Source: Sphingobium amiense | Lineage (GTDB): Bacteria > Pseudomonadota > Alphaproteobacteria > Sphingomonadales > Sphingomonadaceae | Length of the DNA: 64,000 nucleotides | NCBI RefSeq assembly: GCF_003967075.1 | Contig: NZ_AP018664.1 | Location: forward strand, 3,038,001 to 3,102,000 | Direction of reading: 5' to 3' | Shown: piece after piece, positions 56,467-64,000 of the stretch | Position numbering within the stretch: the stretch's first letter is position 1 | Layout of the letters: each line of letters starts with the position of its first letter | The notes under the pieces: generated by a model | The model's database searches: none | What the model was told of the DNA's origin: nothing | The model's input: the letters and a program-made list of their open reading frames with translations, nothing else | Position numbers and translations under genes: made by a program

Positions 56467-57384
56467 TCACAGCATTGCGGCCAGGTCAAACCCGCCCTTT
56501 GCCAGCTCCACCTGCCCCTGAACGGTCGCATTGACGGGGATTACCTCCCCGCTCCTGTCCGCCACGATATCATGGCCTGCCAGCAATTGTTCGGCTGCGT
56601 CCGGTCGATCTTCGATAAACAGGCCCACCGTAAGCGTCACATTCGCCTGCTCGAAACTGCCGCCACCAGCACAAATGATCTTGCGGTTCGGCGCGTCTTC
56701 GGAAACCAGCGCGAGCACGGCCGGACTCACCCGCTCAGGCGCCAGCGCATCCAGCATCGGCTGCGGCAGCACCCCTTCCATCATCCGCGTCGCCGCCGTT
56801 GGCGCCAAGCAATTGACCCGGACATTATATTTCTCACCCTCCAGACCCAGCGTCTGCATTAGCCCGACCAGCGCCATCTTGGCCGCGCCATAATTGGACT
56901 GGCCGAAATTGCCGTACAGGCCGGACGATGAAGTGGTCATTACGATGCGGCCATATTTCTGCGCGCGCATCAGCTCCCACACTGCCTTTGTGCAGTTGAC
57001 CGCTCCCATCAGGTGGACATCCACCACCGCGCGGAAGTCGGCTAACTCCATCTTGGAGAAAGTCCTGTCGCGCAGGATGCCTGCGTTGTTGACGAGGATA
57101 TCGACCCGCCCCCAGCGCCCCACCGCGTCGGCGACCATCGCCTCTACTTCGAGATGATCTGTGACGGACGCGCCGCTCGCCATCGCCTCTCCACCCATTG
57201 CCTCGATGTCGGCGACGACCTTCTGCGCGGCGGAGATCGACCCTCCGCTCCCATCGGAGGCGCCGCCCAGGTCATTCACAACCACCTTCGCGCCACGGCG
57301 CGCCAGAAGCAGCGCATGCGCGCGCCCCAGTCCGCCGCCGGCACCGGTCACAATGGCTACACGCCCTGCTAAATCGATCGACAT
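56467..57384 (-). CDS. SDR family 3-hydroxyacyl-CoA dehydrogenase-like protein
   Basis: Encodes 305 aa from the ATG at 57384 (AGGAAG in front). NAD site TGAGGGLG, then NDLGGASDG, NNAG, and the catalytic Ser...Tyr-x-x-x-Lys region SSSGLYGNFGQSNYGAAK. The length and the long C-terminus resemble the dehydrogenase part of multifunctional enzyme type 2 (17-beta-HSD4-like). Last gene of the minus-strand catabolic cluster; a beta-oxidation-like step on a CoA ester is likely. Confidence 0.88.
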   Translation of the reverse strand: MSIDLAGRVAIVTGAGGGLGRAHALLLARRGAKVVVNDLGGASDGSGGSISAAQKVVADIEAMGGEAMASGASVTDHLEVEAMVADAVGRWGRVDILVNNAGILRDRTFSKMELADFRAVVDVHLMGAVNCTKAVWELMRAQKYGRIVMTTSSSGLYGNFGQSNYGAAKMALVGLMQTLGLEGEKYNVRVNCLAPTAATRMMEGVLPQPMLDALAPERVSPAVLALVSEDAPNRKIICAGGGSFEQANVTLTVGLFIEDRPDAAEQLLAGHDIVADRSGEVIPVNATVQGQVELAKGGFDLAAML

Positions 57385-57435
57385 TTTCTTCCTCATGACT
57401 GCTGCCGCTGCGCGCGGCAAATTTTCTTGGCGGGG

Positions 57436-58059
57436 TCAGTGCGCCGCGCCGCGGGGTGCATGGTCCTGCAAAGCGCGGATAACGGCTGGCCGCGTGACGA
57501 CCCGTTCAACAAAGGCATGTACGCGTGGAAAGCTGGCGCCAAGATCGAATCCAGGGATCAGATGCTGGCAACCTCTTGCCATGATGAACAGGTAGATGTC
57601 GGCAATCGTGAACCTGTCGCCGACCAGGAAGCCGCTGTCCTCAAGCGATATCTCGGGAAGCGCGAAGCGTGCGGCCATACGGTTTCTGACAGCCTGCTTC
57701 GCGCTATCGTCGATGTCCCAGAACAGCAGGGCGGCAAGCTTGTGCTGCTCCGTCGCGAAATAGACCATCCACTCACTGATGCGCAGATGCTCTTCACTGC
57801 CTGCGGGCGCGGCGAAGCGCCGCTGCGGATCCTGGGCGGCAAGCCAGTCGAGCATTACCGGCGTTTCCGTGATGATCGATCCGTCGTCCCTTTCCAGCAC
57901 CGGCATGCAGTTTTTGGGATTGATTTCAGAGAGATGGCGTCCATCGGCCATGCGCCGACTGTCTACGTCCATCTCCACCAGCTCGACGGGAATATCCGTT
58001 TCATAGGCAAGAATCAGGATCGCCAGCGACGCCATGGGGGCAGACCAGTAGAGCTTCAC
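57436..58059 (-). CDS. Beta-class-like glutathione S-transferase lacking the usual Cys
   Basis: Encodes 207 aa with a GTG start (AAGGA in front). MKLYWSAPMASLAILI parallels the beta-class start, in which Cys10 is the conserved thiol; here residue 10 is Ala. The cis-Pro (NCMPVLERDDG), the glutathione site TETPVMLDWLA and FLVGDRFTIADIYLF remain. It therefore probably works through another residue (Ser11) or acts as a binding protein. In sphingomonads some GSTs serve catabolism rather than detoxification, and its position between two SDR genes suggests that here. Confidence 0.8.
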   Translation of the reverse strand: MKLYWSAPMASLAILILAYETDIPVELVEMDVDSRRMADGRHLSEINPKNCMPVLERDDGSIITETPVMLDWLAAQDPQRRFAAPAGSEEHLRISEWMVYFATEQHKLAALLFWDIDDSAKQAVRNRMAARFALPEISLEDSGFLVGDRFTIADIYLFIMARGCQHLIPGFDLGASFPRVHAFVERVVTRPAVIRALQDHAPRGAAH

Positions 58060-58071
58060 AAATTTTTTCCT

Positions 58072-58851
58072 TCAAATGATCGCCGCGCCGCCATCGACGA
58101 CGATGGTTTGTCCGCTGATGTGACCCCCGGCATCCGAGGCGAGCAGAAGCGCCACGCCCTTGAGGTCGTCAGGCCCGCCGAGCTTGCCGAGCGGCGTGTT
58201 GTCGATGAGCCGCTCCTCCCACTGCGCAAGCGTCCCGGCCGTCATCCGTGAGGGGAAATATCCCGGAGCAATAGCGTTCACTCTTATGCCCTTCGGCCCC
58301 CACTCTGCCGCCAGCGCGCGCGTAAGGTTGACCACGGCCCCCTTGGCCGTGTTGTAAGCTACGGTGCCCGGCAACGCCGGGTGATGGGCCTGCAATCCCT
58401 CCACCGACGCGACATTGATGATCGCGCCCTTGCGCTGGGGGAGGAAGAAATTGCGCGCCATCGCCTGTGACAGCAGGAATAGGCTGGTGACGTTGAGATC
58501 GATGACCTTGGTCCAGACGTCGAGCGGATGATCCTCCGCCGGCGCGCCCCAGGTCGTGCCGGCATTGTTGACGAGGATGTCGACGCGGCCGAAGCGCGCA
58601 CCGATATCGTCGGCGAGCGCAGCGATGGCACCATGATCGGCAAGGTTGGCCGCCACAGCGTGTACCTTCGCGCCATTGGCCGACATCCGGTCCTTCGCCT
58701 CATCGAGATCGGCCACCTTGCGGGAGATCAGGACTACCTGCGCGCCAAATTCTCCCAGCGCCTCGGCTATCTGCATGCCAAGGCCGCGCGACCCGCCGGT
58801 CACCACGGCGACCCGACCCGAAAGATTGAGCAACGCTCCCAAGCGTCCCAT
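58072..58851 (-). CDS. SDR family oxidoreductase
   Basis: Encodes 259 aa from the ATG at 58851 (GGAGC in front). TGGSRGLGMQIAEALGEFG is the cofactor site, NNAGTTWG follows, then NVASVEG and the catalytic AYNTAKGAVV (Tyr-x-x-x-Lys). IRVNAIAPGYFPSRMT and the C-terminal ISGQTIVVDGGAA are standard. Starts two bases after the acyl-CoA ligase stop. Substrate unknown. Confidence 0.9.
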   Translation of the reverse strand: MGRLGALLNLSGRVAVVTGGSRGLGMQIAEALGEFGAQVVLISRKVADLDEAKDRMSANGAKVHAVAANLADHGAIAALADDIGARFGRVDILVNNAGTTWGAPAEDHPLDVWTKVIDLNVTSLFLLSQAMARNFFLPQRKGAIINVASVEGLQAHHPALPGTVAYNTAKGAVVNLTRALAAEWGPKGIRVNAIAPGYFPSRMTAGTLAQWEERLIDNTPLGKLGGPDDLKGVALLLASDAGGHISGQTIVVDGGAAII

Positions 58852-58853
58852 GT

Positions 58854-60473
58854 CTACAGCTCCATTAGGGCATGAACTCCGCCCGTGGCATAGCGATCGC
58901 GCAACAGCTTCTTGTCGATCTTGCCCGTCGCTCCCAGCGGCACGGTCGACACGAAAAGGATGATGTCGGGCAGTTCCCATTTGGCGAACTGCCGCGCCAG
59001 ATGCTGGCGCACATCCTCTTCGCTGATCAAACAACCAGGCTTGGCCTTCACCATCAGAAGCGGGCGCTCGTCCCATTTGGGATGCGGAATGGCGATGACG
59101 GCAGCCGCTTCCGCAGCAGGGTGCATCAACACCGCATTTTCCATGTCGACAGAGCTGATCCATTCCCCGCCGGACTTGATGACGTCCTTCGCACGGTCGG
59201 TGATCTGCATATATCCCATCGCATCGATGGTCGCGACATCGCCCGTGTCGAAAAAGCCGTCGGCGTCGAGAGCGGAGCGGCCCGCCCCGAAATATGTGTC
59301 GACAATGGAATGGCCGCGGACCTGCAGAAAGCCGGGGGACCGACCGTCATGCGGCATCGCCTCCCCCCGCTCGTTCACGATCCGCATGTCGACGCCGATC
59401 GCAACCCGTCCCTGCTTCAGTCTCTGCCGCAACTGTGCTTCGGCCGGCAGGGCAGCGACGTTGGTGGTCAGGGTGCAGGCCGTGCCCAGCGGCGAGGTTT
59501 CGGTCATCCCCCAATTATGCTGGACAAGAATGTTGCGCTTCTCGAAGGCCAGGTACAGCGCCTGCGAACAGGCCGCACCGCCGACGAGCGCGCGTGTCAG
59601 CTTATCCAGATTTACGCCGCGTGCGTCCATATGGTTGAGCAGGCTCTGCCAAACTGTCGGCACGCCGGCGGTCACGGTCACGCCCTCCGCCTCCATAAGA
59701 TTGTAGAGCGATTCCCCGTCGACATGCCGCCCCGGCAGAACAAGCTTTGCACCCACCGCCGCTGCGGCGAAGGTCAGCCCCCAGGCATTGGCATGGAACA
59801 TGGGCACGACCGGCAACCAGACATCGCGTGCGCTAAGGTCAAGCGCGTCCGGCTGCATCGCCATCAGCGTATGCAGATAGTTGGAGCGATGGGTATACAT
59901 CACACCCTTTGGATTGCCCGTCGTGCCGGATGTGTAACAGAGACCGGCCGGGCTATCCTCGTGAAACTCCCCCCAGGCGCAATCCTCCCCATGGGGCGAG
60001 ATGAACGCACCCAGCCCTTCCGGGCCATCGCCGTCGAGCCAGATGATCCTGCGGACGGCGGGGTTCGGGGCGGCGGCGGCGGAAATGAGCGGCGCGAACT
60101 CAGCATCGGCGAAAATGATCTGATCGCCGGCATGCCGGACGATATATTCGAGCTGCTCTGCGGCGAGACGCGGGTTAAGCGTGTGGCATACTGCACCAAT
60201 GCCCATGATCCCGAACCAGGCGGCCAGATGATCCGCACTGTTCATCGACAAGGTCCCGACCCGGTCTCCCGGCTGGATACCCTCTGCCAGCAAAGCGTTC
60301 GAAATGCGCTTTGCCTTCAGCCGCAAGTCAGCCCAGCAAGTCCGTGAGACCATGCCGTCGTTACCGCGGGACACAATCTCAGTCTGCCCATGCCAGCGCG
60401 CGGCATGGTCGATGAATTTGTCCACCGTAAGGGGCCAGTGCTGCATCGGACGAAACTGGGCCTCGCGCGCCAT
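58854..60473 (-). CDS. Long-chain/aryl acyl-CoA ligase
   Basis: Encodes 539 aa from the ATG at 60473, where AGGAGGAG fits best. AMP-forming acid:CoA ligase with YTSGTTGNPKGVMYTHRS, WGMTETSPLGT, DTGDVATIDAMGYMQITDR and KSGGEWISS; the C-terminal Lys is in GATGKIDKKLLRD. Activates an organic acid at the start of degradation. Close in pattern to the medium/long-chain fatty-acid group. Coupled to the SDR downstream. Confidence 0.9.
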   Translation of the reverse strand: MAREAQFRPMQHWPLTVDKFIDHAARWHGQTEIVSRGNDGMVSRTCWADLRLKAKRISNALLAEGIQPGDRVGTLSMNSADHLAAWFGIMGIGAVCHTLNPRLAAEQLEYIVRHAGDQIIFADAEFAPLISAAAAPNPAVRRIIWLDGDGPEGLGAFISPHGEDCAWGEFHEDSPAGLCYTSGTTGNPKGVMYTHRSNYLHTLMAMQPDALDLSARDVWLPVVPMFHANAWGLTFAAAAVGAKLVLPGRHVDGESLYNLMEAEGVTVTAGVPTVWQSLLNHMDARGVNLDKLTRALVGGAACSQALYLAFEKRNILVQHNWGMTETSPLGTACTLTTNVAALPAEAQLRQRLKQGRVAIGVDMRIVNERGEAMPHDGRSPGFLQVRGHSIVDTYFGAGRSALDADGFFDTGDVATIDAMGYMQITDRAKDVIKSGGEWISSVDMENAVLMHPAAEAAAVIAIPHPKWDERPLLMVKAKPGCLISEEDVRQHLARQFAKWELPDIILFVSTVPLGATGKIDKKLLRDRYATGGVHALMEL

Positions 60474-60524
60474 CTCCGCTCCTCCTTCTATCTTCATTCT
60501 ATCAGGCCGACGCCGCCGCCAGGC

Positions 60525-61781
60525 TTAGCGAAACGGCTTCAGCAGCAGGGCTGGCAGCGCCGTCTGGTCCACGCCCAGCTTGTCCGCGAGCCAGTCGCAA
60601 ATATATTCCATGCCCAGCGTCGGGTTATCGATCTGGCAATGGGCAGCTCCGGTCTCCTCCGCAGTGAAGACCTTGAATGTCACATCCTGGCCGTGTGCCT
60701 TGGAATATTCATAGGATTCGACAGCGAATTCAAAACCCGCGAAATCGCATTCGCCTTCGGCAATCAGGTAGGGACACCGGATCTGCTGCTGAATACCTTC
60801 CAGCGACAACTCACCAAATTTCTTCATCAAGGCAGCCAGGCCTTCCTCCGTCCCGTATCCGGGGACGCCGAAGACCCAGTGGGCATGGCGCACGGCGATG
60901 CGCGTCGGGTCGTAATTTGAAGACTGCACGCTCCGCTGCAAATTCCAAATCGCGCCGTCGGAAACGACAGCCTTAAGCCGATGCTCGAAGCTCGCGGCGC
61001 GGGGCGCATAGAAGCCGCCAAGGCTCGCGCCATAAAGCGCGATACGATCGGGATCGACGTCCGGGCGCGACTGAAGATAGTCGACGCAGGCGCCGACGGG
61101 CACTTCGGTATCGACCCGCACCGTCAGCTTCTGACGTCGCAGCGTCGCGCCCTGACCGGGCAGATCGACAAGCAGAAGCGAAAGACCGCGGGCGAAGGCA
61201 TGGCGCGTGATCTCGTGCAGCAATTCGTCCTTGAACTCGTCAAGACCGCCGAAGCAGATAACCACGGGATGCCGGTCCAGCGCATAGGGCGCGCGAAGGA
61301 AATAGGCGTCGAGATGCGCCCCATCTTCATAGGGTACTTTGATGACTTCGCCGGCAGGCTCCATGCGGCGCAAATATTCGAACGAACAGCCCTCGATCAG
61401 GTCGAGCAGTTCGAGCCGGCGAGGATCGTCATGGTGCAGGAAGAATTCGGCCGAGCGGAAATAGTTTGCCGCCCGCAGCCAGTTGTCGCGCGCCGTCTGC
61501 ACATAATTTTGCGCGAGCGCTTCCTCGGCCCGCTTCTTGTTACGGTGGCCCATGGCCGTCCACTCACCATACCAGCTTTCATCGTCGCCCGGTATGATCC
61601 GCGTTCCCACTTGAAAACATTCGCTGACGGTGCTGGCGCCTTCCTGCGCCGCGCCGAGCACGCGCATGAACTGGAAGGAATAGTCCGGATTGTCAGGCCA
61701 TTGCATCCATCCGACAGGTCGATACTCGCCGACCGGCTTGTAGCCAGGCGCCATGCGGATTTCTACTGCACTACTGCTCAT
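60525..61781 (-). CDS. Alpha/beta hydrolase (DHPON-hydrolase/FrsA-like)
   Basis: Encodes 418 aa from the ATG at 61781 (GGGAG in front). An N-terminal helical domain (about 1-160) with RNKKRAEEALAQNY and AANYFRSAEFFLH precedes a hydrolase core: CFGGLDEFKDEL, LLVDLPGQGATLR, nucleophile LYGASLGGFYAPR, Asp in AEGECD, His in TGAAHCQID. This architecture is shared with 2,6-dihydroxypseudooxynicotine hydrolase, a C-C bond hydrolase, and with FrsA-like esterases. It would release the acid that the downstream ligase activates. Confidence 0.82.
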   Translation of the reverse strand: MSSSAVEIRMAPGYKPVGEYRPVGWMQWPDNPDYSFQFMRVLGAAQEGASTVSECFQVGTRIIPGDDESWYGEWTAMGHRNKKRAEEALAQNYVQTARDNWLRAANYFRSAEFFLHHDDPRRLELLDLIEGCSFEYLRRMEPAGEVIKVPYEDGAHLDAYFLRAPYALDRHPVVICFGGLDEFKDELLHEITRHAFARGLSLLLVDLPGQGATLRRQKLTVRVDTEVPVGACVDYLQSRPDVDPDRIALYGASLGGFYAPRAASFEHRLKAVVSDGAIWNLQRSVQSSNYDPTRIAVRHAHWVFGVPGYGTEEGLAALMKKFGELSLEGIQQQIRCPYLIAEGECDFAGFEFAVESYEYSKAHGQDVTFKVFTAEETGAAHCQIDNPTLGMEYICDWLADKLGVDQTALPALLLKPFR

Positions 61782-61846
61782 GGTGTCTCCCAGAAGATTG
61801 CGTAAAGTTGGATTGTTGGAAGGGATGCCGACCGGCGGCCGGCACT

Positions 61847-63193
61847 TCAGGCGCCGGTCAGCCTCAGAAGCTGCCGGCGTGAAACCGTCCAAAGGACGGC
61901 GGCCAATGGCCCAGCGATCAGCGCAACCATGGCCATGGACCAGCCGACCATCGCGTCGTCATGAAATACGCCGTCGGTGATCAAGGCGACGATCACCGGG
62001 CCAACGGCATAACCAAGGATGGAAATCGTCAGGAGGTAAAGCGCGTAAACCTGTCCGCGCATTTCATTGGGTATGACGATGGGCAATGCGACCGGCGCCA
62101 GCGCGATGGCCGATGCGAAACCGAACACCGACACGGCCGACAGCAGCAACGCGGCAGTACTGCTGGGAACGATTGATGCCAGCACGGCGGGAACGACGCC
62201 AAGCAGCGTAGATCCCAGCGCGACAATGACCGATGCATCGGCACGGCCGGCCGCAGCAAGGCGATTGGTAATAGATCCGCTGATGATGAGCCCGGAAACG
62301 CCGCCGATAACTACCGCGAGGCCGTAGTGCAGGCCCGCTTCCCCAGCGGTATAGCCGTAGGCCCGGATCAGATAGGTCGGCATCCATGCCAGCAGGGAAA
62401 GGACGACCAGCGCACAGGCGGCGGACGCACAGAATTGCGGGAAAAGAAACGCCCGCTTTTCCATGACCAGCCGGATCGTGTCGCCAAGCGGCACGTTCGC
62501 GTCGACCGCGGCGGCCCGCCGGCCCTGCCGGGGCGGCTCCTTGACGAAAAGGAAGGCGGCAGCGACTAATATTCCAGGCAGCCCCGCGACCAGGAAAGAG
62601 GCCTGCCAGCCGGCGATCGTCCCCATGAAGGGGATATCAATTGCCCCAAGGCCGGTGACATAGTCGACAACCGCCCCGCCGAAGATCAACGCCAGCCCCG
62701 AGCCTGCCGACCCTCCGATCGAATAGAGGGTGATGGGCAGGGCGACACGAGACGGTGGGAAATAATCAGGGATGAGCGAATTGGCAGCAGGCGAAATGCC
62801 CGCCTCACCGATCCCGACACCCATCCGGGCCAGGAACAATTGGACAAAATTGCTCGACAGGCCGCACAGCGCGGTCGCTACGCTCCATGCGGCAATACTG
62901 ACGCCCGCGATCAGCCGGCGGCTGAATCGGTCGGTCAACCACCCCATTGGCAGCCCGACGATCACATAGAGCAGCGTGAAGGCGAGGCCGTGAAGCAGGC
63001 TGATCTGCGTGTCGGAAAGCAGAAAATTCGCTTTCAGCGGCACGACCAGCAGCGTGAGGATCATTCGGTCGACCATGGCCAGCATGAACGCCACAACCAG
63101 CAATGCCACGACGCCCCAGGCATAAGCCTCGCTTCGCCAGGCGTAGGCCGCGCCCATATCAGCTTTCGCATTTTGCCTGTTTGCGTTCATCAT
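61847..63193 (-). CDS. MFS transporter (spinster-like)
   Basis: Encodes 448 aa with about twelve membrane segments. VDRMILTLLVVPL in helix 1, GWLTDRFSRRLIAG in loop 2-3 and ARMGVGIGEAGISPAANSLIPDYFP are characteristic. Same broad subfamily as the permease at 3201. Lies between the TonB receptor and hydrolase genes, so it probably carries the cluster's substrate over the inner membrane. Confidence 0.88.
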   Translation of the reverse strand: MMNANRQNAKADMGAAYAWRSEAYAWGVVALLVVAFMLAMVDRMILTLLVVPLKANFLLSDTQISLLHGLAFTLLYVIVGLPMGWLTDRFSRRLIAGVSIAAWSVATALCGLSSNFVQLFLARMGVGIGEAGISPAANSLIPDYFPPSRVALPITLYSIGGSAGSGLALIFGGAVVDYVTGLGAIDIPFMGTIAGWQASFLVAGLPGILVAAAFLFVKEPPRQGRRAAAVDANVPLGDTIRLVMEKRAFLFPQFCASAACALVVLSLLAWMPTYLIRAYGYTAGEAGLHYGLAVVIGGVSGLIISGSITNRLAAAGRADASVIVALGSTLLGVVPAVLASIVPSSTAALLLSAVSVFGFASAIALAPVALPIVIPNEMRGQVYALYLLTISILGYAVGPVIVALITDGVFHDDAMVGWSMAMVALIAGPLAAVLWTVSRRQLLRLTGA

Positions 63194-63281
63194 CTTTCCC
63201 GCATTGCCTGGGGATCAGCTTCAGAAGTCTTGGTGCCTGGGAGAAGCAGCGATGCTGCGCCCATCCTCCCAGGCAATCCGG

Positions 63282-64000
63282 TCAAAACCGAACGGTCCCC
63301 GTTGCGACGACCAGCCGCGGCTGGCCACGACGGGCCAGCAAATTATCTTCGTCAAAGGGCTGCAATTCGCTGTGATATTTCTCGTTAAAGAGATTGTCGG
63401 CGCGCAGCGCGATCTCCCAACTGTCGTCGATGGCCCCTATCGCCGCACGAGCGCCGACAATGTCGTAGGACTCCTGCCTCAGGCTGTTCGTCGCGTTCCA
63501 GAAGAAGCCGGAATTATGCACGATGTCGGTGCGCAGCGACAGCTTCAGAGTGGAGGAGAGATCGGTAGTATAGTCGATGCTCGCACCGCCGGAGAATCGC
63601 GGGGCATAGGGCACCCGGAGGCCGTCAAAGTCGCCTGCGGTAAAGTCAGATTTCATCCAGCCGCCATTGGCACTGAGGGCAAGCCCGCGCGTAGGCGTCA
63701 GGGTGAAGGAGAATTCTGCGCCCCAAGTACGCGCGTCACCGACATTGCCGATGGCCTCATTCGGCACGCCGGTTTCGTCGATCACGAGTGTTTCGAGCTG
63801 GCGGTTCTTATTCTTGATGTAGAAAGCCGCAACCTCGTAGGAAAGAAGGCCGCCTTCAGTCTGACCCTTCGCGCCAAGCTCAAGGTTCAACGCTTTTTCC
63901 GGCTTGTACGGCAGCAGCGGCGTTTCATTAAACAGTGTGAAACGTCCAGGTTCATAACCTTCCGATGCGTTGAAATACAGCATCACCGCCGGATCGACCT
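63282..64000 (-). CDS. TonB-dependent receptor, C-terminal part (runs off the window)
   Basis: About 239 residues of the barrel end are visible: MLYFNASEGYEPG, the typical LNLELGAKGQ and TWGAEFSFTLTPT, and a final ADNLFNEKYHSE ending VATGTVRF with terminal Phe. The frame stays open to the edge, so the 5' part lies beyond 64000. Probable outer-membrane entry of the substrate of the cluster that follows it. Confidence 0.9.
   Translation of the reverse strand, partial: VDPAVMLYFNASEGYEPGRFTLFNETPLLPYKPEKALNLELGAKGQTEGGLLSYEVAAFYIKNKNRQLETLVIDETGVPNEAIGNVGDARTWGAEFSFTLTPTRGLALSANGGWMKSDFTAGDFDGLRVPYAPRFSGGASIDYTTDLSSTLKLSLRTDIVHNSGFFWNATNSLRQESYDIVGARAAIGAIDDSWEIALRADNLFNEKYHSELQPFDEDNLLARRGQPRLVVATGTVRF

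Noticed and set aside
56467..58851. Lignin beta-aryl-ether (LigD/LigE/LigF) operon
   Set aside because: SDR and GST genes sit side by side, but there is a single beta-class-like GST without the LigE/LigF pattern, and an acyl-CoA ligase dominates the cluster.

Overview
The window reads as chromosome of a GC-rich alphaproteobacterium of the order Sphingomonadales (Sphingobium, Novosphingobium, Sphingopyxis or Sphingomonas type). This is inferred from three large TonB-dependent receptors, a CDC48-type AAA ATPase, a DUF6356 protein, densely packed overlapping ATGA junctions and frequent GTG/TTG starts. There is no rRNA operon or CRISPR array; one tRNA (Gly, GCC) is present.

Layout. (1) 79-3066, minus: a Gly/Ser-rich lipoprotein gene and a two-partner-secretion pore (TpsB) gene, preceded by what I read as a cyclic-di-GMP-I (GEMM) riboswitch. 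(2) 3201-14551: a substrate-utilisation cluster (TonB receptor, Xaa-Pro aminopeptidase, SnoaL-like protein, GMC oxidoreductase, prolyl aminopeptidase, aldehyde dehydrogenase, MFS permease) with a divergent AraC regulator. Its gene set resembles the polyethylene-glycol (peg) operon of Sphingopyxis but carries two proline-specific peptidases. (3) 14.6-28.3 kb: mostly housekeeping and singletons: acs, a GST, a GGEEF diguanylate cyclase, a LysR regulator, a candidate sRNA with a strong terminator, CDC48, a methyltransferase, proA, kdsA, a small phospholipase-A2-like protein, a membrane-anchored alpha/beta hydrolase coupled to a P450. (4) 28.4-31.5 kb: an intact IS21-family element abutting a truncated integrase beside tRNA-Gly, the scar of an integrated island. 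(5) 31.8-38.9 kb: a PaoABC-type molybdenum aldehyde oxidoreductase, manA, a family 2 glycosyltransferase and ugd.

(6) 39.1-52.2 kb is a vitamin block. thiC and an unknown four-helix membrane protein lie behind a TPP riboswitch. Two cobalamin riboswitches stand back to back: the left one serves btuM-cobO, the right one btuB, a DUF1636 gene, cobT, a phosphatase gene, cobS, cobC, cbiB, cobQ and cobU. Together they describe corrinoid uptake, adenosylation and nucleotide-loop assembly without any corrin-ring synthesis genes in view.

(7) 52.2-56.4 kb is a worn accessory region: a frameshifted IS5-family element, an SDR gene with an internal deletion, a MaoC hydratase, a Lrp/AsnC regulator and non-coding remnants. 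(8) 56.4-64 kb, all minus strand: a second catabolic cluster (TonB receptor cut by the window edge, MFS permease, alpha/beta hydrolase, acyl-CoA ligase, SDR, GST, SDR) that looks designed to import, cleave and CoA-activate an unidentified organic acid or ester.

All functional calls come from reading motifs by eye; no database search or folding program was run.
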